Positions 42,890 to 51,747 of a DNA stretch of 64,000 nucleotides are shown one piece after another. The translations under genes and the position numbers were made by a program. Numbering within the stretch: the first letter of the stretch is position 1; each line of letters opens with the position of its first letter. The stretch comes from UBA6168 sp031426435. Lineage in GTDB: Bacteria; Bacteroidota; Bacteroidia; Chitinophagales; Saprospiraceae. Under the pieces are notes generated by a model. The model did no database searches. It had not been told where the DNA came from and saw only the letters and a list, made by a program, of their open reading frames with translations. Location of the stretch: assembly GCA_031426435.1 (NCBI GenBank), contig JANPLH010000612.1, forward strand, positions 1 through 64,000, given 5' to 3'.

Positions 42890-44329
42890 ATGAATAAAAC
42901 ACTCATTGGCAGGCAAGAAGAGAAAAAGATGCTTGAAAGCGCATTGACTTCCCAAAAACCGGAAATGGTGTCCTTGATAGGAAGGAGGCGGGTGGGCAAG
43001 ACCTATTTGATAAAAACCGTTTACGGCAGCCAGATAGATTTTGAAATCACGGGCGTACAACATGCCCCACGCCGGGAACAATTGCGGAACTTCATGCTGC
43101 AAATCGTGAAATCATCGCAGGGCAGCTTCCCCATGACCGAGCCTAAAGATTGGTTGGAGGCGTTTTACCTGCTCTCAAAATTCCTTGAGACGAAGGGAAA
43201 GCAAGGGAAATTAGTCGTCTTCTTGGATGAACTGCCTTGGCTGGCGACGCACAATTCGGGCTTCCTGCGGGGCCTGAGCTGGTTTTGGAACAGTTGGGCC
43301 GCCGAGCAGCCCATCGTGGTGGTGGTCTGTGGTTCTGCGGCGTCATGGATGATAAAAAAGGTCGTGCACCACAAGGGCGGGCTGCACAACCGGATTACCC
43401 GTCGCATCTACTTGAAGCCCTTCAACCTGCAAGAAACGGAGCTGTTCCTGCAGCACAAGCATTGCAATTTTGAGCGGTACCAAATCCTTCAACTTTATAT
43501 GGCAATAGGCGGCGTACCGCACTACTTGGAGGAAGTGGAGCCGGGAAAAAGTGCTGCCCAGAATATTGACCAAATCTGCTTCTCCGAAAACGGGCTGCTA
43601 CGGGACGAGTTCCCCAAACTGTTTTCCTCATTGTTCGAGCATTCGGAGTCGCACGTCAGGGTGGTCAGAGCCTTGGCTGGCAAGCAAATGGGCCTGACCC
43701 GTGGCGAAATCGTGCGGAGCAGCCGCCTACCAGAAGGGGGAGGCACCTCCACGGTCATCGAGGAACTCCTGCATTCGGGGTTCATTGCGGCCTACCAGCC
43801 TTTCGGCAACAAAAAGAAGGAAACACTATACCGCCTAACCGATGAATATACCCTGTTCTACCTGCGTTTTATCGAAAACAACCCAAGCATAGGGGAACCA
43901 GTATGGCAGCAACTCAGCAAAACGCAACAGTGCGTCCGTTGGACGGGCTATGCCTTCGAGGGCATCTGCCTGAAACACGTGCCGCAAATCAAAAAAGCAC
44001 TTGGAATTGCGGGCATATATGCCACGGCTTCTTCTTTTTTCAAAAAGGGTACGGACGAGGAACAGGGCGTCCAGTTCGACCTCTTGATTGACCGAAACGA
44101 CCATACCATCAATATCTGCGAGATTAAGTTTCACGCTTTCGAATATAGCTTCGACAAAACTGACGCATTGGATTTCAGGAACAAAATAGCTGCGTTCAAG
44201 TCGGCCACCAAGACCCGCAAACAAGTTTTCCTGACCATGATTACCACCTTTGGTGTCAAACAGAACCAACATTCGCTTGGACTGGTAGATGCTTCGGTAA
44301 CCATGGACGAGTTGTATGTTGGCATTTGA
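42890..44329 (+). CDS. ATPase_2/DUF234-type AAA ATPase with nuclease-like end
   Basis: The ATG before NKTLIGRQEEKKML starts the conserved part; the frame upstream runs into the tandem repeat. Walker A (GRRRVGKTY) and Walker B (LVVFLDELPWL) are clear, followed by a winged-helix region (GGGTSTVIEELLHSGFI). The C-terminal 100 residues, with QFDLLIDRNDHTINICEIKF, have the D...ExK pattern of a PD-(D/E)XK nuclease fold (DUF234-like). Such ATPases are common in archaea and Bacteroidota, often in repeat-rich accessory DNA; roles in defence or in toxin-like behaviour are suspected but unproven. It is flanked on both sides by large repeats. Confidence 0.85.
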   Translation: MNKTLIGRQEEKKMLESALTSQKPEMVSLIGRRRVGKTYLIKTVYGSQIDFEITGVQHAPRREQLRNFMLQIVKSSQGSFPMTEPKDWLEAFYLLSKFLETKGKQGKLVVFLDELPWLATHNSGFLRGLSWFWNSWAAEQPIVVVVCGSAASWMIKKVVHHKGGLHNRITRRIYLKPFNLQETELFLQHKHCNFERYQILQLYMAIGGVPHYLEEVEPGKSAAQNIDQICFSENGLLRDEFPKLFSSLFEHSESHVRVVRALAGKQMGLTRGEIVRSSRLPEGGGTSTVIEELLHSGFIAAYQPFGNKKKETLYRLTDEYTLFYLRFIENNPSIGEPVWQQLSKTQQCVRWTGYAFEGICLKHVPQIKKALGIAGIYATASSFFKKGTDEEQGVQFDLLIDRNDHTINICEIKFHAFEYSFDKTDALDFRNKIAAFKSATKTRKQVFLTMITTFGVKQNQHSLGLVDASVTMDELYVGI

Positions 44330-44416
44330 GCAGGGTTTGCCCTCGCCTTGACGGCAGCCTCCAAATTTTCATTTCCGCCGAAAAAGAATTTCCCTAATTT
44401 GGCGCACTCAATATTA

Positions 44417-44528
44417 GGTTGATAAAGGGTTGATAAAGGGTTGATAAAGGTTGATAGAGGACTGCGTTATGCGAGCTATCAACCCTTATCAACCCAATAA
44501 ATCAACCCTTATCAACCCAAAAATCAAC
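44417..44528. repeat. Inverted repeat of TTGATAAAGGG words in the leader of the TIM-barrel gene
   Basis: Four GGTTGATAAA(G) words (44417-44460) face four TATCAACCC words (44477-44527) and end 5 bp before the ATG at 44533. An mRNA hairpin would cover the ribosome entry region. Confidence 0.85.
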
Positions 44529-44532
44529 GACA

Positions 44533-45585
44533 ATGAAAAACATCAAAGGCCCAGCCATCTTCTTGGCACAGTTCATGGGCGACTCAGCACCCTTCAACTC
44601 CCTCGAAAGCGTCTGCACCTGGGCTGCCAGCCTCGGCTACATCGGCGTACAAATCCCTACTTGGGACAGCCGCTTGATTGACCTCGAAAAGGCCGCCAAC
44701 AGCCAAGCCTACTGCGACGACCTCAAGGGCCGTGTCGAAGCCTGTGGCGTTCAAATCACCGAATTGTCCACGCACCTGCAGGGTCAGCTCGTGGCCGTCC
44801 ACCCTGCCTACGACCTCAGCTTCGATGGGTTTGCGCCAGTCGAATGCCGCAACAACCCCGCCGCCCGCACTGCTTGGGCCGTGCAGCAGTTGAAATGGGC
44901 CGCCAAAGCCAGCCGCAACCTCGGCATTGATGTGCATGTGACCTTCAGCGGCGCATTGCTTTGGCACACCGTCTATCCTTGGCCGCAGCGCCCACAGGGT
45001 TTGGTGGAAACGGGCTTCGGGGAACTGGCCAAGCGCTGGCTGCCCATCCTGAATGCCTTCGATGAGGTGGGCGTTGACCTCTGCTATGAAATCCACCCCG
45101 GTGAAGACCTGCACGATGGTGTCACCTTCGAGCGGTTCCGGGAGGCCACGGGCAACCACAAGCGGGTCAACATCCTTTACGACCCCAGCCACTTTGTGCT
45201 GCAACAGTTGGATTACCTGGCGTATATTGACATCTACCACGAGTTCATCAAGATGTTCCATGTGAAGGATGCCGAGTTCAATGCCACGGGAAGGAGTGGC
45301 GTCTATGGCGGCTATCAGGGTTGGATTGACCGCCCTGGCCGCTTCCGCTCCTTGGGCGATGGTCAGGTGGATTTCATCTCCATTTTCTCGAAATTGGCAC
45401 AGTACGACTATAGCGGCTGGGCGGTGCTGGAATGGGAGTGCTGCATCAAGGACAGCGAACAGGGTGCCGCCGAAGGTGCGCCGTTCATCGAAAACCATAT
45501 CATCAAGGTGACGGAGCGGGCCTTCGACGACTTCGCTGGCGGCAAGCCGGACGAGGAGTTGAATCGGAGGATACTCGGTCTTTGA
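44533..45585 (+). CDS. Sugar phosphate isomerase/epimerase (AP-endonuclease-2-like TIM barrel)
   Basis: A 350-residue TIM barrel. Typical metal-site residues are seen in order: Glu in DLCYEIHPGED, Asp and His in LYDPSHFVLQQ, His in MFHVKDAEF, and Glu in VLEWEC near residue 300. Family members epimerise or isomerise sugars, and some act on 3-keto-sugars. Because it stands a few kilobases from a DUF1080 protein, a Gfo/Idh/MocA oxidoreductase and a GMC oxidoreductase, a role in glycoside breakdown is likely. Codon usage is strongly GC-rich. No signal peptide, so it is cytosolic. Confidence 0.88.
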   Translation: MKNIKGPAIFLAQFMGDSAPFNSLESVCTWAASLGYIGVQIPTWDSRLIDLEKAANSQAYCDDLKGRVEACGVQITELSTHLQGQLVAVHPAYDLSFDGFAPVECRNNPAARTAWAVQQLKWAAKASRNLGIDVHVTFSGALLWHTVYPWPQRPQGLVETGFGELAKRWLPILNAFDEVGVDLCYEIHPGEDLHDGVTFERFREATGNHKRVNILYDPSHFVLQQLDYLAYIDIYHEFIKMFHVKDAEFNATGRSGVYGGYQGWIDRPGRFRSLGDGQVDFISIFSKLAQYDYSGWAVLEWECCIKDSEQGAAEGAPFIENHIIKVTERAFDDFAGGKPDEELNRRILGL

Positions 45586-45597
45586 AGCGGTGTTTTG

Positions 45598-45680
45598 ATA
45601 AGATATAAAATAGACGATTTAAGATATAAGATTGCGGGAGCACCAGCCCAAAATCTTATATCGTCTATACTATATCATAA
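45598..45680. repeat. GATATAAGAT-word inverted repeat (family copy 2)
   Basis: Left arm words ATATAAAATAGACGATTTAAG and right arm AAATCTTATATCGTCTATAC are near complements. Same word set as at 26363, 50443 and 51748. Confidence 0.8.
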
Positions 45681-45718
45681 AACACCCCTCTGTTTATCTT
45701 TTACTTAGCCATTAAACA

Positions 45719-46366
45719 ATGCCATTTACCCTCGCAATCACCCGAAAAAGGATCCCATTGACCAAGAATCCTTGGTTGATAGGCTGCATCGTTGTCTTTT
45801 TAGCCGTCTGGGCCAATTCGCTCATCGGCACATCGGACATCAACAACTGGCTGCTGGAAAATGCGCTGACTTTCCTTTTCCTTATTTTTCTTGTGGCCAG
45901 CTACCGAAAGCACCAGTTGAGCGACCTCAGCTACCTGCTCATTTGCCTTTACCTTTGCCTCCATGTTTATGGCTCGAAACATACTTACGCCGAAAACCCC
46001 TTTGGTTATTGGCTAAAAGACGCCCTCGACCTCTCCCGCAACCAGTACGACCGCATAGTACATTTTGGGTTTGGGTTCTTGTTGGCCTACCCTATGCGGG
46101 AGCTGTTCTTGCGGTGGCTTAAAGCACCTGCTTGGGTGGCTTGGTTGCTTCCCATTGAAATAACGCTATCAATAGGCTCCTTTTATGAATTGATAGAATG
46201 GGCTGTTGCCGACATTTTCTTCAAGGAACAGGGAGATGCTTACCTTGGCACGCAAGGCGATATATGGGATGCTCAGAAGGATATTTTCTTGGCGTTTATT
46301 GGTGCCATTCTCGCTACCTCCATTGTATCTTCGATAAAAAAGCTGTTCCAAATTTACGAAGATTGA
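45719..46366 (+). CDS. DUF2238 (YjdF-like) membrane protein
   Basis: This 215-residue protein has about six membrane helices and the family signature: HVYGSKHTYAENPFGYWL, NQYDRIVHFGFGFLLAYPMRE, YELIEWAVADIF and QGDAYLGTQGDIWDAQKDIFL. The conserved His, Asp and Glu in these segments line up with YjdF of E. coli, whose function is unknown. It stands alone between repeat blocks. Confidence 0.9.
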   Translation: MPFTLAITRKRIPLTKNPWLIGCIVVFLAVWANSLIGTSDINNWLLENALTFLFLIFLVASYRKHQLSDLSYLLICLYLCLHVYGSKHTYAENPFGYWLKDALDLSRNQYDRIVHFGFGFLLAYPMRELFLRWLKAPAWVAWLLPIEITLSIGSFYELIEWAVADIFFKEQGDAYLGTQGDIWDAQKDIFLAFIGAILATSIVSSIKKLFQIYED

Positions 46367-46393
46367 GGCTTGGATTAATATCTCAAAGTATTC

Positions 46394-46446
46394 GCCAAAC
46401 TTGTTTGGTTGGTTTATTTGCCCAGCCTGCCAAACAAGTTTAATGG
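46394..46446. repeat. MITE-like CCAAACTTGTTTGG inverted repeat, copy 1
   Basis: GCCAAACTTGTTTGGTTGG and GCCTGCCAAACAAGTTTAAT face each other, followed by GGCTACAATG. The related copy at 47361-47428 shares the words and the GGCTACAATG edge. Confidence 0.7.
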
Positions 46447-46525
46447 CTACAATGAACATCTTGTATTTCATAACTGTTGATGACGTAGAGTTGGCTGTTG
46501 GCCAATCTTTTAAAAATAATGCAAG

Positions 46526-47236
46526 ATGATAAAATCAAGTTTTTTAATATTCAGTGCGCTTACAATGCTGCTTATGTTTGGTTGTACCCAAGCTCCTGAC
46601 AGCGATAATGCTACCACTTCTGAGCCTAAAGAAATTACTCCCAGTAGTACGCCCGGTGGAACAATGGCTGTTGACCCCAGCGCTAGTAAAGTAGAGTGGG
46701 TTGGAACCAAAGTAAGTGGGTATCATTCGGGTCCTGTGCAGATTAAGAGTGGTGAATTGATGGTACAAGACGGGAAAGTGACAGGCGGTAAATTTGTGCT
46801 TGACCTTACTACTATTGCAACGACGGGGCCGAAGGGTTCACAAGAAGCGATGAATGCTAAATTGACGGCGCATTTAAGGTCCAATGAATTTTTTGACGTG
46901 GACAATTTTCCTGAAGCAACTTTCGAGATTACATCAGTAGCGCCTTTTACGGGTACACAAGAACCCGCAGTTGTGCAAGACGATAATAAATTGGAAGAAA
47001 TCAGCGAATATAGGGTAGCTAATCCAACTCATACTATTAGCGGCAATTTGACCATTAAAAACATTACCAAAAACATTCAATTTCCCGCCCTGATCACTGT
47101 ATCAGAAAATGCTGTGGATGCTACTGCGAAATTCAATATTGACCGGACTCAATGGGGCATTACTTATCCTGGAAAACCGGATGATTTGATTAGAAATGAA
47201 ATACACCTCGGCATAGCTTTAAAGGCTACTAAATAG
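46526..47236 (+). CDS. YceI-family lipoprotein
   Basis: A lipoprotein signal (LTMLLMFGCTQ, cysteine at about residue 20) is followed by a 180-residue YceI lipocalin-like beta-barrel: DPSASKVEWVGTKVSGYHSGPVQIK, KLTAHLRSNEFFDVDNFPEATFEI, HTISGNLTIKNITKNIQFPA and the close TQWGITYPG. YceI proteins bind polyisoprenoids or other amphiphiles in the periplasm. It lies between the two copies of the MITE-like repeat. Its GC content is lower than the surrounding genes. Confidence 0.92.
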   Translation: MIKSSFLIFSALTMLLMFGCTQAPDSDNATTSEPKEITPSSTPGGTMAVDPSASKVEWVGTKVSGYHSGPVQIKSGELMVQDGKVTGGKFVLDLTTIATTGPKGSQEAMNAKLTAHLRSNEFFDVDNFPEATFEITSVAPFTGTQEPAVVQDDNKLEEISEYRVANPTHTISGNLTIKNITKNIQFPALITVSENAVDATAKFNIDRTQWGITYPGKPDDLIRNEIHLGIALKATK

Positions 47237-47322
47237 GAGGTATAATACGCTATTAACCTAAAATAATATAGGGAAATCGCCTCCATTTAAACCGATTAAC
47301 ACCCTGTCAACTATCACAAAAC

Positions 47323-47355
47323 AGCCCGTTGCGAGCAGATTGCTTGCAACGGGCT
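47323..47355. terminator. Terminator hairpin after the YceI gene
   Basis: A 15-bp stem (AGCCCGTTGCGAGCA facing TGCTTGCAACGGGCT) with a 3-nt loop is followed by TTCTTG and preceded by AAAAC, so it may serve the YceI gene (+) and the GMC operon (-). Confidence 0.75.
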
Positions 47356-47360
47356 TTCTT

Positions 47361-47428
47361 GTAGCCGCTAAACTTGTTTGGCTGGCTCATTTGTGTTATC
47401 CAGCCAGCCAAACAAGTTTGGCGGCTAC
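47361..47428. repeat. MITE-like repeat copy 2, 27-bp arms
   Basis: Arms 47361-47387 (GTAGCCGCTAAACTTGTTTG...) and 47402-47428 pair at 26 of 27 positions, the other being a G-T pair. No coding capacity; ends 6 bp from the next gene's stop codon. Confidence 0.85.
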
Positions 47429-47434
47429 AATGGA

Positions 47435-48082
47435 TTATCCCCAATTCATATCCTTTACTCCAAAAGCATCCAGCACATCGTCCGGTACGCCAGTATAGGT
47501 GTTCGGGGTGTTGCCCTTGTAGCCGATGTCGTCCCAACCCATTTGAGTTGTGTAAAAACCAGTAGATGTCAGATCACGCATCCGGTTGAAGAACGTAACA
47601 CCGGCTTGCATCTCGGGCTTGGCCTTAGCAGGGTAGGCGATGTCGTCCACTACTTGGATGCGCTGTTCCGGGCTGCAGTCCACGAAGGCCTTCTCGAAGC
47701 GCCCGTAGCACTCCATGTCGAGCCAACGGAGGCCGCCCCGCATTGGGACTTGGTGTTCCGGCAAGTCCTTTACGATAAACTCGATGAACTCCGGCACCCC
47801 AGCTTCAGTAGCACTGCCCGACACATCATCCTTCGGAATGATGATATCGGCAAGGATAGCAATGGTAGCCATTTCATGCTCGTTGAAAAAGGTCTCGGCA
47901 AGCAGACGTTTGTCCCTGTCAATCTCGAACTGCTCTCGCCCGGCTGTGAGGATGTCATCCTCGGCAGCGTTAGCAGTAGTGGATGGCTTGGCGTCAGTGC
48001 CATCGGTCTTGCAGCTCTCGAGCAGCAACCCTGCCGATATGGAGCCTACGCCTATGAATTTGAGATAGTCTCGTCTTTTCAT
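47435..48082 (-). CDS. Gluconate-2-dehydrogenase subunit-3-like protein, Tat-exported
   Basis: The N-terminus MKRRDYLKFIGVGSISAGLL carries a twin-arginine motif and a lipobox-like LLESC. The helical remainder has the subunit-3 pattern: FNEHEMATIAILADIIIPKDDVSGSATEAGV, EFIEFIVKDLPEHQVPMRGGLRWLD. In known enzymes this small subunit accompanies the FAD-carrying GMC subunit and serves its export or maturation. The large subunit gene lies 77 bp upstream on the same strand. The pair resembles the two-subunit glycoside 3-dehydrogenases and gluconate dehydrogenases. Confidence 0.9.
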   Translation of the reverse strand: MKRRDYLKFIGVGSISAGLLLESCKTDGTDAKPSTTANAAEDDILTAGREQFEIDRDKRLLAETFFNEHEMATIAILADIIIPKDDVSGSATEAGVPEFIEFIVKDLPEHQVPMRGGLRWLDMECYGRFEKAFVDCSPEQRIQVVDDIAYPAKAKPEMQAGVTFFNRMRDLTSTGFYTTQMGWDDIGYKGNTPNTYTGVPDDVLDAFGVKDMNWG

Positions 48083-48084
48083 GA

Positions 48085-48161
48085 TTGGAAATTTGGAAAT
48101 TATGAAATTGAGAAATTGGGAATCGTGCTTAATTTCCTAATTTCTCCAATTTCCCAATTTC
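48085..48161. repeat. Inverted repeat of GAAATTGGGA words between the dehydrogenase subunits
   Basis: GAAATTGAGAAATTGGGA (48104-48121) faces AATTTCTCCAATTTCCCAAT near 48140-48160. The right arm touches the GMC stop codon. Confidence 0.75.
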
Positions 48162-49911
48162 AGATGTTTTGCTGTTTCTTCTGCTCCACAATATACTCTC
48201 CTGTGCGCATGGCCAAGGCGAGTATCGTCCAAGTACAGTTCTTGTCGCCCTGCTGCACGATGGGGCCGCCATCGGTGACGAAGAGGTTCTTCACCTCATG
48301 CGACTGGCACCATTTGTTGAGCGGGGCTTTTTTCGGGTCGTCGCCCATACGCACCGTGCCCACTTCGTGGATGATGCGGCCGGGGGCTTCGAGGCCGTAG
48401 TTGTTCTCCTTGCCTTGAATGCCCCAAGTGATATCAGCGCCCATCGCCTTCATCATTTCCTGGAAGGTCTCCTGCATGTGCTTGGCCTGGTTGATTTCGG
48501 CATCGGTCCATTTGTAGTGGAAACGCAGCACGGGTATGCCCCATTTGTCCACTTTATTCGGGTCAATTTCGCAGTAGTTGCTTTCGAGCGCAAGGCCAGT
48601 GCCCCGGCCCGCCATGCCCACATTGGAGCCGAAGAAGCGGCGGTGGTCCTGTTTGAGCGAAGCGCCATAACCGCCCGCCTCCTTGGTCTGGCCGTCCTTG
48701 GTGGGATACTTGCTGTTGATGCCCTGAATCCCGAAGCCGAAGCCGTAGGAGGGATCGCCCATGCCGCCCCAATACTCGATGTGGTAGCCACGGGGGAAGT
48801 CGAGCTTCGCTTTTTTATTATCAATCCACCAAGGTGAAAGGATGTGTACGCTGCCAACGCCGTCCTCGTTGTAGCGCTTGCGGTCAAGGAGTGAGGGCAT
48901 GATGCCGCCCATGGCCACGCCCGTGGAGTCGTGGAGGTACCTGCCGACGGCACCGCTGCCATTGCCGATGCCGTTGGGGTGGCGGCTGCTCTTGGAGTTG
49001 AGCATGATGCGGGCCGAGCTGCATGCGCTGGCTGCGAGGATGACGGTTTTGGCCATCACTTGGTACTCCTGCCCATCGTCTTTGCTTACGTAAGCTACAC
49101 CCGTGGCTTGGCCTTCTTTATCGGTCAAAACCTCCCGCACCATTGCGTTGCATTCCAGTTCGAGGCTGTACTTGGTCTGCGCTGGGATGACGAGGCAGGA
49201 CGAGGATGAAAAGTCCCCGTAAATGCGACAGGCCCGCCCGCATTGGCCACAGTACCAGCATTTTTGGCGACCTGAATTGGCGTCTTTCAAGTCTTCTGTC
49301 AGCACCGAACCCCTACCGGGAATCACTGGGACGCCGATTTTTTGCCCTGCTTTTTTTATCAAAATTTCGTGGAGGCGGGGCTTCGGTGGCTTCATGAAGA
49401 TGCCGTCCGGGTCGTTGGGCAGCCCTTCTTTCGTGCCGTAGATGCCAAGCATCACGTCAATTTTATCATAAAACGGCTTCACATCGTCGTAGCTGATGGG
49501 CCAGTCGTCGCCGACGCCGTCGTGGCTTTTGCCCTTGAAATCATTGGGGCCGAAGCGCAGCGAGATGCGCCCCCAGTGGTTGGTGCGCCCGCCGAGCATG
49601 TGCGAACGGAACCAGTGGAACTCGGTGCCCTCGGCGGCGGTGTAAGGCTCTCCGTCAATCTGCCAGCCGCCCATCGCAGCATCGAACTCGCCGAAAGCAC
49701 GGGTGGTGCCAGCGCCCCGACGCAGCGATGCCCACGGCGGCAACATCTGGTGGGAGTGCAGTTTTGGGTCGTAAAATGGCCCAGCTTCGAGCATCAGCAC
49801 CTTGAGGCCCGCCTGCGAAAGCACATAGCCCGCCATGCCGCCCCCCGCACCGGAGCCCACGATGATAGCGTCATAGACGGTGGGCTTTTTCTTTATTTGG
49901 AAATTACTCAT
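48160..49911 (-). CDS. GMC-family FAD oxidoreductase
   Basis: The FAD-binding motif VGSGAGGGMAGYVLSQAGLKVLMLEAG stands at residues 17-45, and the C-terminal half has the GMC signatures AASACSSARIMLNSKSSRHPN and, near the end, IIHEVGTVRMGDDPKKAPLN and the DGG of VTDGGPIVQQ. A cysteine cluster in QKCWYCGQCGRACRIYGDFSSSSC is typical of the gluconate-2-dehydrogenase/glycoside 3-dehydrogenase branch. It likely oxidises a sugar alcohol group and passes electrons on to the respiratory chain via its partner and a cytochrome. It has no export signal of its own and is probably carried by the Tat-signal partner. Confidence 0.93.
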   Translation of the reverse strand: MSNFQIKKKPTVYDAIIVGSGAGGGMAGYVLSQAGLKVLMLEAGPFYDPKLHSHQMLPPWASLRRGAGTTRAFGEFDAAMGGWQIDGEPYTAAEGTEFHWFRSHMLGGRTNHWGRISLRFGPNDFKGKSHDGVGDDWPISYDDVKPFYDKIDVMLGIYGTKEGLPNDPDGIFMKPPKPRLHEILIKKAGQKIGVPVIPGRGSVLTEDLKDANSGRQKCWYCGQCGRACRIYGDFSSSSCLVIPAQTKYSLELECNAMVREVLTDKEGQATGVAYVSKDDGQEYQVMAKTVILAASACSSARIMLNSKSSRHPNGIGNGSGAVGRYLHDSTGVAMGGIMPSLLDRKRYNEDGVGSVHILSPWWIDNKKAKLDFPRGYHIEYWGGMGDPSYGFGFGIQGINSKYPTKDGQTKEAGGYGASLKQDHRRFFGSNVGMAGRGTGLALESNYCEIDPNKVDKWGIPVLRFHYKWTDAEINQAKHMQETFQEMMKAMGADITWGIQGKENNYGLEAPGRIIHEVGTVRMGDDPKKAPLNKWCQSHEVKNLFVTDGGPIVQQGDKNCTWTILALAMRTGEYIVEQKKQQNI

Positions 49912-49989
49912 GTGAAGGATGTTTTTCTTTTTAAATTATCGGGGGGAAAGGTAGGAGAATTTTCTTTTTTGGTAAAAATGAAAAACGGT

Positions 49990-50415
49990 TTAGTCGCCAA
50001 TCACCGCAATACACTTCAGCTCAATCGCAATCGGCGTGGGTAGCGAGTCAACGCCCACTGTGGTGCGGCAGGGCTGGTTGTCCTTGAAATACTCGGCATA
50101 GATGCGATTGTAGGTGTGAAAGTCCCGCTGCATATTGGTGAGGAAGACGGTTACGTCCACCAGCGAATCCCAAGTGGCGCCGCTGGCCTCCAGCACCGCC
50201 CGTACGTTGCGGAACACGGAATGGCACTGCGCCTCGAAATCGAACTCGGTGAAATTGCCTGCCGGGCTGCGGGTGAGGCCGGGTATGCCGTCCGTCTCAG
50301 CGTCCCGTGGCCCGATGCCGGAGAGGAAAAGCAGGTTGCCCACCCGGCGGGCATGGGGGTAGAGGCCGACGGGGCGGGGGGCGGTGGGGGTGGTTATTTT
50401 CACGTTTTCACTCAT
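49990..50415 (-). CDS. RidA/YjgF-family deaminase, 2-aminomuconate-deaminase-like
   Basis: A 141-residue protein starting at the ATG before SENVKITTPTAPRPVGLYPHARRVGNLLFLSGIGPR. The family core and the catalytic-arginine region PCRTTVGVDSLPTPIAIELKCIAV are intact. RidA proteins hydrolyse reactive enamines or imines; the APRPVG...PHARRVG opening is like the 2-aminomuconate deaminase type. The substrate here is unknown. It forms part of the minus-strand gene series that includes the GMC enzyme 78 bp downstream. Confidence 0.88.
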   Translation of the reverse strand: MSENVKITTPTAPRPVGLYPHARRVGNLLFLSGIGPRDAETDGIPGLTRSPAGNFTEFDFEAQCHSVFRNVRAVLEASGATWDSLVDVTVFLTNMQRDFHTYNRIYAEYFKDNQPCRTTVGVDSLPTPIAIELKCIAVIGD

Positions 50416-50442
50416 ACTGAAACCATTGTTTTTTGATTTCAA

Positions 50443-50520
50443 ATATAAGATAGACGATATAAGATGTAAAATTCGGGGCTCGTGCTCAAAATCTAAAATC
50501 TTATATCGTCTATCTTATAT
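50443..50520. repeat. GATATAAGAT-word inverted repeat with perfect 23-bp arms (family copy 3)
   Basis: Arms 50443-50465 (ATATAAGATAGACGATATAA...) and 50498-50520 are exact complements. Same word set as at 26363, 45598 and 51748. Confidence 0.9.
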
Positions 50521-50559
50521 CTGAATCAAAACACTATAAAACTGGATGCGGTGGTCGGC

Positions 50560-51711
50560 TTAAACACTGACCCACTTCACCTTGCTCCTCCCGCTCGCAA
50601 TCACTTTTTCGATAAACTTCATGCCCCGCACCCCATCGCTCACGGTGGGGAAGTCTTGGTAAACGGCGGGTGCTTCCACACCATCCAGCCGGGCACGGAT
50701 GCAGATGGCGACGTTGCGGTAAATGCTGGCGAACGCTTCGAGGTAGCCCTCTGGGTGGCCGCCGGGGATACGGGTATGTGCCGTGGCCTCCGGGTATAGT
50801 TTGCCGATGCCCGTGCGAAAGATTTCCGTCGGCTTATCTAACCACTTGACAATCAAGGAATTGGGTTCCATCTGAAACCACTGCAAGCCTGCCTTGGTGC
50901 CATAGATGCGGATGTTCAGGTCATTCTCCTCGCCCGCCGAAATCTGGCTGGCGTGGAGGATGCCCTTCGCCCCATTGTCGAAATGGAGCAGCACGTTGCC
51001 GTCGTCGTCGAGCAGACGGCCTTCCACGAAGGTGCTGATGTCGGCACAGAGTTCCGTGATTTTCAGCCCGGTGATGTACTCGGCGAGGTTCTCGGCGTGG
51101 GTGCCGATGTCGCCCATTGCGCCAGCGATGCCGCTTCGTTTTGGGTCGGTGCGCCATTCGGCTTGTTTGTAACCGGTGTCTTCCACTTTATTGGTGAGCC
51201 AGCCCTGTGGGTACTCCACCACGATTTTACGGATTTGGCCGATTTCACCGTTTCTCACCATCGCACGGGCCTGTTTTACCATCGGATAGCCGGTGTAGTT
51301 ATGCGTCAGGGCGAAGATGAGGCCCGTCTCTTCCACAAGTTTTTGCAAGTGGAGTGCCTCTTTCATGTTGAAACAAAGCGGCTTGTCGCAAACGACGTGG
51401 AAGCCGTTTTCTAAAGCCATCCTTGCGGGGGCGTAGTGCATGTGATTGGGTGTCACGATGCTCACGAAGTCCATGCGCTTGCTTTCAGGCAGCTTTTTTT
51501 CCTTCAAAATCATGTCCTTGAAGCTGCCATAGACCCGCTTTGGGTCTACGCAGAGGTCTTCGCCGGAGAGCCGTGACTTCTCAGGATCGGAGCTGAATGC
51601 CCCGCAAACCAATTCAATCTCTCCATCCAAAGCCGCCGCCATGCGGTGTACTCCTCCTATGAAGGCACCTCGGCCACCGCCGATCATACCCATGCGGATT
51701 TTTCTTTTCAT
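50560..51711 (-). CDS. Gfo/Idh/MocA-family oxidoreductase
   Basis: The ATG before KRKIRMGMIGGGRGAFIGGVH starts the Rossmann domain; the frame upstream is repeat-derived. The family's nucleotide-binding loop is GGGRGAF, the catalytic lysine region is VCDKPLCFN, and AMGDIGTHAENLAEYITG supplies the active-site Asp/His. The 383-residue length is standard. Members oxidise or reduce sugars, including glycosides at C3. Together with the DUF1080 lipoprotein gene 235 bp upstream it suggests the 3-keto-glycoside route. Confidence 0.93.
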   Translation of the reverse strand: MKRKIRMGMIGGGRGAFIGGVHRMAAALDGEIELVCGAFSSDPEKSRLSGEDLCVDPKRVYGSFKDMILKEKKLPESKRMDFVSIVTPNHMHYAPARMALENGFHVVCDKPLCFNMKEALHLQKLVEETGLIFALTHNYTGYPMVKQARAMVRNGEIGQIRKIVVEYPQGWLTNKVEDTGYKQAEWRTDPKRSGIAGAMGDIGTHAENLAEYITGLKITELCADISTFVEGRLLDDDGNVLLHFDNGAKGILHASQISAGEENDLNIRIYGTKAGLQWFQMEPNSLIVKWLDKPTEIFRTGIGKLYPEATAHTRIPGGHPEGYLEAFASIYRNVAICIRARLDGVEAPAVYQDFPTVSDGVRGMKFIEKVIASGRSKVKWVSV

Positions 51712-51747
51712 TGCGATATGCTGCTTTTTATGACGACTATAGCCTTG

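Noticed and set aside
44584..45498. Antisense frame of 304 codons in the TIM-barrel gene
   Set aside because: Shadow of the real gene; no start context and no family.
47378..48400. Plus-strand frame of 340 codons over the subunit-3 and GMC genes
   Set aside because: Runs through two real minus-strand genes and a repeat, with no conserved sequence.
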